Source: Diogma glabrata
Lineage: Eukaryota; Arthropoda; Insecta; Diptera; Cylindrotomidae
Direction: 5' to 3'
Length of the DNA: 64,000 nucleotides
NCBI GenBank assembly: GCA_963693315.1
Contig: OY856187.1
Span: forward strand, 378,547,306-378,611,305
Below the pieces are notes generated by a model. The model saw only the letters and a program-made list of their open reading frames with translations, was not told the DNA's origin and ran no database searches. Both the position numbers and the translations under genes were made by a program. Of the stretch, positions 50,828 to 60,559 are shown piece by piece. The stretch's first letter is position 1. Each line of letters starts with the position of its first letter.

Positions 50828-53084
50828 TGTAATTCGACTTTTTTTTTAACTATTGAAAATGAATCAAATCACGCCCATCAATTATAATTTAATTTTAATA
50901 AAGAGAGAAGAAAAACAACACAATAAGTTTTAAATAGTTTTAGTGTTTATTCCGGTTAATGATATCTAATAAAAATGAGCGAAAACCAAAAATCCCAAAG
51001 AGAATTATGAGCTGTAGCTTACGCACCCGAGTAATTTATTATTCCGAGGAAAAAAAGAATAAATAAAGTTGTGAATATAAATTCACATAAACATGTATAT
51101 GATAGTGATTAGATTAAATATTTCAAAGTTTTGCTATTCATAGATGATTTCTTAAACTAAAAATCCCAACACCAATGCAATGTATTAATTATTTATAAAT
51201 ATCAGATTTATGATTTCATTAAAAAAATTAAAATAATGAATATTAATCGAAGCTTATTGTTTCAATATTTTGCATACGGAAAAAAATCTAAAATAATAAA
51301 ATGCAACAAAAAAATGCATGTAAAAAAAAATTTATGAAAAAAAATATAAAAATTGTTTGAATTCGAATATCCCAAATAAATATATACACGAAGGAATAAA
51401 ATGGAGCTAATTACGGCACGACATGTTTTTTGCGTATAAGTTCTGGCAACTAGTTTTAGTTAAAGTTGATGACGTTCTTTCAACTTTTCTGAATGTGGCC
51501 AGTCAAAAAAAAAAAAAAAACAAAAAAAAACAAAAAAATACAAGAGCCAAAATTAAAAAATATCCTTCTTAATCCTAAATTAACTCAAAATTATCTCAAA
51601 ATACGAAGTAAACATTTATCTAAGTTTGCCCGCTTTTAAATCTTCCAGGGGACTGAGAACAGGGGACTGATAATTTGTCAGTATTTCGCTTAAAAATGAC
51701 AAAATATCGTCTAAAAAAAAAATAAACGGATTCTATACCAAGGCAATACATATTAACGACGTATAAAATTACAAAATTACCTGTAATTAAAATACTTTTT
51801 ACGAAAATACTAGCCAGAGGACTGATAATTTGACTGGACAACACATGATCTTGCGACTAATGATGACTGTTTTGAATGATAAAACCTCGGACTAAGTAAA
51901 ACACTTGCAATAATATATTTATTGAACTTTAATTAATTCCTGTGACGAGCGATAACTTGATAGAAATATGAATTTCCAATATTTTCAATGTGTTTTGATT
52001 GGGCAGAAGAATAATAACAAATTGGTGGGACAAATTTTAATAGGATATATCTAATATGAAATATAGAGTTATGTTATGATTATTTACACATTATTAAAGC
52101 ACCATAATTCAAAATTATTACTACAGAGTAAATTTGTCTCTACACACTTAGAATCATTGATTTTTACCAGCTTTCCAGCTTCAGTTTACCAGCTTTGAAT
52201 TTCAAGGTGGGACACGCCAGGGGACTGATAATTTGACGTTTCGAATAATTTTTTTTCTAAGACATATATTTCGAAACGGGTTTATTTTGGGTGACCAGCT
52301 AGACATAGTTAAGGTTTACAAATTTCATGTAAAAAAAAGTTTTTTTTTTCATATTAATATACGAAATAAGCAGAGCCGTCCAAAATTCTTATGTTTGTAG
52401 AACTACCCATATATGTAAATATGAAAGGCAAAAAAATATTTTAAAATGATTCAAAATTATTAAAATGAACAAAAAAATGTTTATCTGTTATATGGTGTTT
52501 GTCCAAGTTATATCCTCTTGCTTGTTTTGATCATAAACCCTCTTGTAATTGAATCCTCTTGCGTGAATTGATTATAAATTTTCTTGCTGAATTTTCATAT
52601 AATAAATGTTGTTTGTTGTTGTTACATTTAAAATAAATTTTGATGATGACGCATCGTTGCAATAAACTGATATTGATGATCCAGTATAAACAGTATGTTA
52701 TCACCGAAATTGTATTCGTTTTACCAATAGTAATTTTAGATATTGAAAATGTTTATTGTGGAACAACTAAAGACTCGTAAAATATTTATTGAATTTGCCG
52801 TGAGTTTATTGTGACTCTCATTAAAACTTGTATTTTGGAATTCAATGTTTTTTTGGAAATGAACTTTTCTTTAAAAAACTTTGTGTACGTGATTTTTTAA
52901 AATAGCTTCACTGATTTTTGAATTGTTATATTGGCAAATACATTTATTTGATTGCACTGTTAGTGCCACATTTCAAAGTTTGTCTTTGTTTTTTAAAAAT
53001 GTTTTGAAATCACTTTTTTTAATTAAACTATTGTCTGTTTTTTTGTTTTTGAGAAATTAAACTTATCTTTGACCAGATTGTAGT
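50828..53084 (-). other. Long untranslated leader of the Gypsy element
   Basis: 2.26 kb between the primer-binding site and gag, very long for a Gypsy element. It is AT-rich with no ORF of substance. It contains three clear copies of ggactgataatttg preceded by ccag-like bases (about 51661, 51815, 52219) plus a partial one at 51645. It could include a nested insertion, but no borders are visible. Confidence 0.55.
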
Positions 53085-53103
53085 TAATCACGTCGGGGTC
53101 ACC
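53085..53103 (-). promoter_or_regulatory. Primer-binding site of the Gypsy element
   Basis: Immediately inside the 5' LTR, the - strand reads GGTGACCCCGACGTGATTA, the position and type of sequence expected to pair with a tRNA 3' end. I cannot name the tRNA with certainty. Confidence 0.65.
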
Positions 53104-53106
53104 ACT

Positions 53107-53478
53107 ATCGCGTATCGCGTGTTATATACGTATACGCAATTTATTGCGCGTGCACTAGTCAATATTGATAGCACAAAACTAGTTAATTTTATTTCCAAAT
53201 AAACATATATTTTAATTGATTTAATGTAGGAATACAATTAGATTACAATTAATAAATTTGCTTTGATTTAATTTATTTATTTCTCCTTTATCTCGGAAGT
53301 AACTATTTATTAAAAATTTGCGACTAATCGATGCCGAGGAAAAATTAAGATTAAAAATTAATTTTTGATAAAATTTGTAATTGAGTCGAATTTGTTGTAT
53401 TGGTTTGTATATGCCGTTGTTTTTACAGGGTGTTGTGTATTTTGTTTCGGTGGCTGTGAATGCCTATGAGTCGCCACA
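53107..53478 (-). repeat. 5' LTR of the Gypsy element
   Basis: Partner of 46457-46828, same length. Differences seen include a/g in actagtc, t/g in atttcc, c/g in atttgc, and two in the outer tip (gcctatgag against gcatatgat). It should carry the element promoter; I did not place a TATA box. Confidence 0.9.
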
Positions 53479-55567
53479 ACACTTTCGTTTTTTTCCATCA
53501 AAATAATTTTTTTAAGGCGTCTGAGAAAATTTAATTTTTAACAACCAGTTTATTGCATAGGTTTAATTTTTTCGTTTGTGATTTTGAACGAAGAACCTTT
53601 TAGCCTGAGTTCGTTATCGCCGTACCAAATTTTATACAACCGAAATTTAAAAAATATCTGATCGAACTTTTTTCTTCCATCCACTTCCTAATAAAACATT
53701 ATTATATTTTGTTGTATAATTTTTCTTTTATTCCCTTAATTGTAATAATTATGGTTAAACTTGGAAAATCTACAGTGAACTTTTTCTTACTTTGTCTGCC
53801 CTTACAATTTTAGCAAATAATTTACAAAAAAAACCATTAACATTTGATTGTAATTTTATCACCGATTAGATTTGTTTGTATCATTTCATTTTTTTTTTTG
53901 TTTTTAGCAATGATATTTATATTTAACTATTTATACTTTTAATTACCAAAGATTTTATCTATTCATATTATATTTGTATAATAATAACTAGAAATAAATT
54001 AATTTTTATACATAATTTTCGTAATTTTTAATTAATTTTACATTAAAAAATAAATATTTTTGTTTTTAAACAAAATATAAATAACTTTTTTTTTTTTTGT
54101 TATTTTCAATTAATATTATTGATTTTCTTTTTGTCAATGTGAAAAAGGAAGTTTTATTTAATTATTGTTCTTAAAACAAATTCAGTAATTTCCGTTTCGG
54201 AATGATTTTGAATTGATATAGTTTTCAATTTGAGATGATTGTATTTTTTGATTCAAGTATGTCTATGGAATCAATAAGCCAATTGGAGGCGAAACAAGCG
54301 AACGAAATTCTCTAATGGAATCACGAAATTGTTTAATATGAAAAAAAAAAAACATGCTGGAATGAGAGAAAAGTCAACTTACAAGATGGAAGCAATATGA
54401 TTGGTAGATTTTAATTTTGCTAAATAAACATAAATTTTTGTATATAACTAAAACGCGTATATAGGTGTAATTGGAAGACTAACTACATCTAGCGTAATTT
54501 TAAAGAAATATTTATCAGTTTGCAAATTTAACAGCTTGATTGACTTTTCATTTATTACAATTTTACAACAAATTCAAGTACGAATTTATATTGGGAGTAT
54601 CTTGTTTTTTTTTAAATATATATTTAAATATAATCAAGGAAAAGTAAACTCATACATACTTTGCAGATTATTTAATAAGTGGTGGGAAAATGTTGTCCTT
54701 TTTTATAATTTGTTGTCATATATAAAAAAAGACAACATGTACATATATACTCAACTGAATAAATATTTGTAAAGAATAAACGAAGTTGACTTTGATTTGT
54801 GCTTATATTTTGTGTTATATTGGAAAAATTAATATATAGTATCGTTGAAATTTTTGGTCTAATTAAATTAATAACAAACATTTAATTAAAATTAATTTTA
54901 TATTCTATTCTTAATTAAATTATATTATGTGTATATAAGCATATTTTGTTGTTGTAACCGATAACCGGATAATTTTAAAAGAATTTAATATTGAGCAGCA
55001 AAAAAGCGGATGATTTCTTCAATGCTACCCTAAAACAGAAAAATGTTGTATGAATATTTTGAGCACATCTAAATCAGTAACTCAGTTTTATCACAAAATA
55101 AAAATATATACACATACATAATGTTAGTTTAAAAAAAAAATTTACAAAATGTTCTAAAAAATTAATAACCTGATCATTTTATATCAAGAACCTAAATTTA
55201 ATATTAAACTATAAAATAATTGAACTGAAACTGAAAATAATTTAACAATGGTTTTTTATAAACAATAAAATATTTATAAATATATATTTTATAATTTTAT
55301 ATCAACTCTAATCTTTAAGCTGATTATTATCAAGTTGAACTTTTTCTCATTATTACAATTTTATTAAAATAATAATCTGGCAAAAAAAAATCAACAATTA
55401 TACTACTTTTTTGTTTCAAATTAACTATTTTAATTAATTAAATTTGTTTAAGTTTATTTTAAAAAAAAAAAAACAATTAGCATATCCTAAAGAACAGAAA
55501 AAGAAATAAAATAAAAATTAATTTCTTATTTCCTAGAATTTTTCTTCCTCCTATTATTAATCTTATA
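53479..55567. other. Intergenic AT-rich stretch, probably including a 3' UTR for the - strand gene
   Basis: Strongly AT-rich with long T and A runs (for example 53889-53900, 54088-54100). The last few hundred bases may be the 3' UTR of the gene whose terminal exon follows. The ORFs at 54536-54881 show no motif. Confidence 0.45.
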
Positions 55568-55744
55568 TTATTTATGAAATTTCCGCTGTGTTAAATCTGC
55601 AGGAGAAACATCACCACGAACATAATAATCAGCCGCTTTACTTGCTATGCCGTTCGTTAATTTTGATGTTCCATTTGATTCTGATGTTTGTGGTATTGAA
55701 CCATTTGAAGCAGTTTTCGCAGTTCCATTAGCCAGTGCTTTTGC
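55568..55744 (-). CDS. Terminal exon of an unidentified host gene
   Basis: On the - strand a good acceptor (ttctattatttacag) precedes 177 bp, 58 codons plus stop, starting AKALANGTAKTASNGSIPQT and ending VRGDVSPADLTQRKFHK. The peptide is hydrophilic, rich in Ser, Thr, Asn and Gly, without transposon motifs, so it looks like the disordered C-terminal tail of a host protein. Upstream exons should lie at higher coordinates, but I could not find them in this window. An Asn/Gly/Lys-rich tail of this sort occurs in some fatty-acid elongases, a weak resemblance I would not use as a name. The frame upstream of the acceptor is open to 55822 but is intronic. Confidence 0.6.
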   Translation of the reverse strand, partial: AKALANGTAKTASNGSIPQTSESNGTSKLTNGIASKAADYYVRGDVSPADLTQRKFHK

Positions 55745-55865
55745 CTGTAAATAATAGAAGAATGGAAAGATTAAATAAATTTTGTTATCATAAGTGATGA
55801 AATTCGTGTTCTTGGCGATCAAACAAGATGAAATTTGAATTGGACCATATTTAATCGAATTGATA

Positions 55866-56413
55866 CAAGCAGTATAGGTATAATAATAAAAAATAAGTGT
55901 TTAATTTGAAAACAGGGTGGTCCGAAATTTTTTGTAAAAATTCATATTCAGAATAATTTTGTAAGAGAACGGCTTACCCGATATCAACTGTTTTATGTGT
56001 GTTAGGACGGTAATTGACTGTAATATTGAAAAAATAGACGTTAAAATTTTTATTGCATTGTTAAAAAAAAATTTTAAGATGGTCCTGATGCCAGATGCAC
56101 ATTTTTAAATATTAGTATCTTTAGAACAAAATTAAAATCGTTCTTTAAATTTGGGCATGTTGTAAGGGAAGGTTGGAACATTCATATTGTGAAGAAAAAA
56201 AATTCAAGAAATGCTTGACCTACGGCTTCAGCGCCGTCTTTAAAAATTTTATTTTTGAATAGTTTGAACAGTGAAAAAATGAAATTTGATATAAAAAATA
56301 TCCTAATCCTGAATTTTCAGAAATCTTTTGGACCACCCTGTTTTCAAATTAAACATTTCGAATTTTTTTCTAAAAAAAACTTGTTCTTTATTTCACCTAT
56401 ACTACTTGTAGGT
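55866..56413. mobile_element. Foldback MITE with gggtggtcc inner termini
   Basis: Inverted segments acaagcagtataggt (about 55868) and acctatactacttgt (to about 56411) form the outer ends. Inside, tgtttaatttgaaaacaggg with tggtcc (55892) pairs with ggaccaccctgttttcaaat (56330). The outer spacers differ in length. About 550 bp, no ORF of note. The cagggtggtcc tip is of the kind seen in mariner-like MITEs. It lies in or next to an intron of the - strand gene. Confidence 0.7.
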
Positions 56414-57294
56414 CAAATGTGAAGTCGGTCAAAAATGATCAGGTTCAGCGTCGATTGTCCAGATCACGAATTTCATCTATTATGTTGTTAATGGTTAGAA
56501 AAAATTTTGCGAGCAATGAATTGGTTTAGGTGAAACGGTTTAGTTGATTAGTTTAAAAAACTCAGTGTGGGTTAAAAATTGTTACGCAGAGTTATCTTTT
56601 TTAATTTTAACAATATTACAATTATCAATTATTTATTGACTATTAACAGTACTAAAATCATGATCATCTCTACAAGTTGTTGCAATGTCAATATCTTGAC
56701 GCTTCATAAATTTCAAACAATTCAGTAGTACAGCAGTAGTGTTGTGCTTTAAACGTCATTTCATACTTGGTGTTATCAACTACAATTTAGTGATCGAATT
56801 AGCATTAGATTAAAGAATTATATACGAGTACATTACGTAAAAGGGTTTTATTGAGTTAAGAGTTTTAGACTTTAAGATGGCTCTAATTCTAAAGAGGATT
56901 GTCAAAAACGAAAAACAAAAGTGAATTAGAGGAATCAGCGTCGAGAACCTTTGTTAAGCCGATCAAATTTATGACATGAAATGTAGAATACTAAGTTCTT
57001 TATGCCATCCTCATGTTCTAGCGCTCAAGATCTTTTAGAAAAAGTAATAACCTTTTATACGTAGCGAACTTGAGTCCAATATATGACTTGCCGTACCGAT
57101 CAACTTGACTTCAAATGTAGTCCATTCAAATAGCTCAATCGCAAACGGAGTCAACTGGATATGTAACGCGGTAATAAATAATCTGATCAACGGATTATTT
57201 TATAAACATTTATTAACTGATAATTTGAAATATTCACTCATTTTCTGTTGTGCTTCTTTAACTTAAAATATTTTAGCTGCCTAAATGTTTGCTT
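56414..57294. other. No recognisable gene
   Basis: AT-rich sequence between the MITE and RTE copy D. I see no motif in any frame. Confidence 0.45.
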
Positions 57295-57731
57295 GGGTAG
57301 CGAAATCCGAAATTCGACGTCCACGCCGTTCTGCCTGGGTAATGCTGACAGAATTAGGTTGGTGTATTGGAGACAAGCAGAGTAAAAACTGCTTAGTCAA
57401 TGACGCTACATTACGGCGAATTGGCGCTCTACAACCAATGCGACTCAAGCGTCTGTTCTCCATGTCAGGGGCGGCTTGGAGCGGGCGTCTGTCTTGAATC
57501 AAGCGGCTCGCTATATAAACGTGTTAAAAATGTTGTTTCTGGTGACGTTAATATGCAGAACGGACCGATTCACGACAATTTGGGTTGGGCCTAAGGTTAA
57601 CACCCTAGCCCCGGAAAAAAACGAATATGTTAAATTTGGTTATCAGAAAGAGAAAAACAGACCCGGATACAACAACAGAATTTTACCTGGACGTGTAAAA
57701 AGGACCAGACTATCGAATCGGAACGTGGAAC

Positions 57732-58223
57732 GTGCGCAGCCTGAGCGCTCCTGATGCTCTTATAAGTCTAGAAACAGAGGCTGAGAGGTATAGGATGGAT
57801 ATTATTGCTCTACAAGAAATTAGACAGCCGATAATCGGAAAACAAGATTTGGATAGTCACTCTCTATACTGTAGTGGTCATCCATCTCGAAGAGAATTTG
57901 GAACTGGCTTTCTTGTTGGTGCACGCATACAAGAAGCCGTGATGAAATTCATCCCGGTCAGTGAGAGGATCTGCTACCTACGTGTACGCGGTACATATAA
58001 CAATCTTATTGCCGTGCATACACCAACTGAAGCTAAGACCGTTGACGAGAAGGATAATTTCTACATAGCACTGGAAGAGGTTATGAAACAAACACCAAAA
58101 CGCGACTTCATTACGGTTCTTGGTGACTTTAATGGACAGGTTGGAAGAGATATCTCTTATGGAAATGTGGTGGGTCCCAACAGCTTGCATTTGAATTCGA
58201 ATGATAATGGTGAGAATGACTGA
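57732..58223 (+). pseudogene. RTE LINE endonuclease, C-terminal part missing
   Basis: The frame opens just upstream at YRIGTWNVRSL (57709) and runs RYRMDIIALQEIRQPI, EFGTGFLVGARIQEAVMKFI, then KRDFITVLGDFNGQVGRDI, an APE-type endonuclease with the catalytic Glu and DFN motif. It shifts frame at about 58200 (FALSNNLRIASTFFPHRSIH, NQIDHVLVTTRF) and is cut by a deletion before the final SDHxL motif. No ATG begins it; the first suitable codon is GTG. Confidence 0.8.
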
Positions 58224-58906
58224 GTTTGCATTATCAAATAATTTGAGAATTGCCAGTACGTTCTTTCCGCATCGATCGATTCATAAGCAGACTTGGGTCT
58301 CACCGAATGGAAATACTCGAAATCAAATTGATCACGTTCTAGTAACAACACGTTTCTTTTCGAGCGTTCTGGAATACTTGGACGACCACAGAACCACTCC
58401 CAGAAGCCATGGATGGATCAAGCATGCCTTGATGCTATTCAATACAAAAGAGATTGCTATCTGAAGTGTCTACAAGGACGCAACACCAGGTCCACGAAGG
58501 AGAACTATAAACTGGCAAGATAAGCCGTTACAAAGCTATGTAGACGAACGAAGAGAGAATGGTGGAAGAGACAGTGTGAGGAGATTGAAAGCTTCAATAA
58601 GGAACATCAATCGCGTAACTTCTTTCAAGAGGTTAAAACCTGAAAGAAGGGCCCTCAAACTAGATCGACGGCTATTCAAAACGAAGATGGGGAGCTACAA
58701 GTAGACCTTTAAAATATTTTAGATACTTGGGCCGCTTATTTTGAGAATCTTCTCAACTTAAGTGACCAGCAACAAGTCAGGCGACGAGCAAAGCTTATTC
58801 GTGCGTCAAGGGTACATGTAGACAAACCAACCAAAGAGGAATTCGAAGCGGCGCTGTCTAAATAAAACGCTATAAAGCACCTGGTATCGACGATATAACA
58901 TCCGAA

Positions 58907-60355
58907 ATGATTGTACATCGTGGCGAAACTCTATCCTTAAGATTGTTTGAACTTGTTCAAATGATCTGGAGGACTGAAACCATGCCACAGGACTGGAACA
59001 CAGCTATGCTGATACCAATTCATAAAAAAGGTAATCGCCTACAATGTGCAAACTACAGAGGAATCGCTCTCCCTTGCACAGCATATAAAATCTTTTCTTA
59101 CATTTTGCTATCCAAAATCAATCCTTTTGCTGAACAACTGTTTGGAGAATATCAGTGTGGTTTCCGGCGGGGCCGAGGTACTACCGATGCACTTTTCTCG
59201 ATAAGGATGATTTTGGAAAAGTGCCGAGAGTTCAACATACCTGTGCACCAACTTTTCATTGATTTCAGGCAGGCCTACGACTCTCTCGAACGAGAGACTC
59301 TATGGTCTGTTCTGGTGTCAATGGGAATTCCTGGTAAACTGGTATCACTATGCAAAATGACAGTACAGAACTCTCAATGCTGTGTACGAGTAGAGAACGA
59401 AATTTCAAAGTTTTTTAAAGTCGACTCTGGTTTAAGACAAGGTGATGCTATCTCTCCTATACTTTTTAATTTAGCCTTGGAATATGTCTATGTGTGCCGT
59501 CAAAAGAAACTACCGACTAATAACAATATCTTGTCAATAAACTCAGTACAGATGATTGCTTACGCTGATGATGTTGTCATCCTCGGCCGAAGTGAAGCTG
59601 TTATGAGTGAGACTTTTAAGTTGCTTGAGAGTAGAGCTAGAAAAATTGGTCTTCAAATTAACTACAATAAAACCAAACATATGAATGTTTCAAGGGAGAC
59701 TGAGAAGAAAGATTTGATGTACGGCGATGAACGAATTGAGGGAGTTGAATCTTTTAAATATTTGGGATCAATGCTTGACTCAAACAACAGCATACTTACA
59801 GATATAAAAGCTCGAATCGCTGCAGGTAATCGAACTTTCTACTCAATTAAACCTCTCCTTGGATCACCGTATGTATCAACTAACACCAAGCTCAAGTTAT
59901 ACAAGACATTGATTAGACCGGTTGTGATGTATGGGTCACAAACGTGGACCCTTACACAAAATGACGAATCGCATTTATCTGTATTTGAGCGTAAGATCCT
60001 ACGCTACATTTTTGGTCCACTTAAGACAGACGACGGGGAGTATAGAACCCGGTATAACTTTGAGATCAGAGACCTTCTTGAGGGTCCTGATATAATAGGT
60101 TGTATCCGTTCTAATAGGATTGCTTGGTTTGGGCATGTTCTACGAGCCGATTCGCAGTCTGAAATGATTAGAAAAATGTACGTTAGTACCCCAGGGAGTG
60201 GGCGACCGCGAGGTAGACCACGACTACAATGGGAGACTGACGTAATAAACGACCTTAAAAAAATCGGCTGCCATTGTAATTATGTCGCTATTGCGAATGA
60301 CTGTGGTGAATATTCAAAGCTGATCAACCTGGCAACGCTCCTACATGGAGCATGA
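58907..60355 (+). CDS. RTE LINE reverse transcriptase ORF, uninterrupted
   Basis: 482 codons without a stop. Fingers ANYRGIALPCTAYKIFSYIL, then QCGFRRGRGTTDALFSIRMI, QLFIDFRQAYDSLERETLW, the palm SGLRQGDAISPILFNLALEY and AYADDVVILGRSE (catalytic YADD). The thumb has FKYLGSMLDSNNSILTDI and RPVVMYGSQTWTLTQNDES, and the basic tail is PRGRPRLQWETDVINDLKKI. It matches copy A throughout. The RT module could be enzymatically competent, but the upstream linker and endonuclease are broken, so the element is not autonomous as it stands. Confidence 0.85.
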   Translation: MIVHRGETLSLRLFELVQMIWRTETMPQDWNTAMLIPIHKKGNRLQCANYRGIALPCTAYKIFSYILLSKINPFAEQLFGEYQCGFRRGRGTTDALFSIRMILEKCREFNIPVHQLFIDFRQAYDSLERETLWSVLVSMGIPGKLVSLCKMTVQNSQCCVRVENEISKFFKVDSGLRQGDAISPILFNLALEYVYVCRQKKLPTNNNILSINSVQMIAYADDVVILGRSEAVMSETFKLLESRARKIGLQINYNKTKHMNVSRETEKKDLMYGDERIEGVESFKYLGSMLDSNNSILTDIKARIAAGNRTFYSIKPLLGSPYVSTNTKLKLYKTLIRPVVMYGSQTWTLTQNDESHLSVFERKILRYIFGPLKTDDGEYRTRYNFEIRDLLEGPDIIGCIRSNRIAWFGHVLRADSQSEMIRKMYVSTPGSGRPRGRPRLQWETDVINDLKKIGCHCNYVAIANDCGEYSKLINLATLLHGA

Positions 60356-60377
60356 ACGCCTTAAAAAAAAAAAAAAA

Positions 60378-60559
60378 TAATAATTTAAATTTTGAATCGA
60401 TAAGAAATTATAGTTGATTAAATGGAAAAATAATGTTAAAATTTAATTTATTTTGTTTTTCTTTATTTATTGTGTTTGAATGTTTTTAGATATTGCTGTT
60501 TTGTGTGTAAAGAAATTAATAAAGAAACAGCTTCATCAGAGCATATTTGACAAAGGCCC
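60378..60559. other. Spacer between LINEs
   Basis: AT-rich sequence without recognisable features. Confidence 0.4.

Larger units (their letters stand above)
46457..53478 (-). mobile_element. Ty3/Gypsy LTR retrotransposon with both LTRs, mutated
   Basis: Two 372-bp LTRs (46457-46828 and 53107-53478) differ at about six positions by eye. The element reads on the - strand: 5' LTR, primer-binding site, a 2.26-kb leader, gag (from 50827), protease, RT, RNase H, integrase and 3' LTR. Flanks acact (46452-46456 and 53479-53483) give a plausible 5-bp target duplication. The pol frame is broken by frameshifts and an in-frame stop in integrase. No envelope ORF is present between integrase and the 3' LTR. 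LTR similarity suggests a fairly recent insertion. Confidence 0.9.
57295..60377 (+). mobile_element. RTE-clade LINE, copy D (longest copy)
   Basis: Begins gggtagcgaaatccgaaatt, the same 5' end as copy B, and ends gcatgaacgcc followed by tt and an A tail (60363-60377). It contains a 5' region of about 430 bp, the endonuclease (57732-58223, then a second frame to 58380), a deletion near 58370 that removes roughly 300 bp present in copy B, the linker with several frameshifts, and an intact RT ORF. The endonuclease of this family resembles the domain often annotated as craniofacial development protein 2-like. Confidence 0.9.

Noticed and set aside
55568..55744. Naming the orphan exon as a fatty-acid elongase tail
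   Set aside because: Only amino-acid composition resembles such tails; no conserved elongase motif is in the window.
57281..57502. Protein-coding ORF at the start of RTE copy D on the - strand
   Set aside because: The same antisense ORF is seen in copy B because the 5' region is conserved; it is not supported by any domain and is probably a shadow of the element's 5' region.
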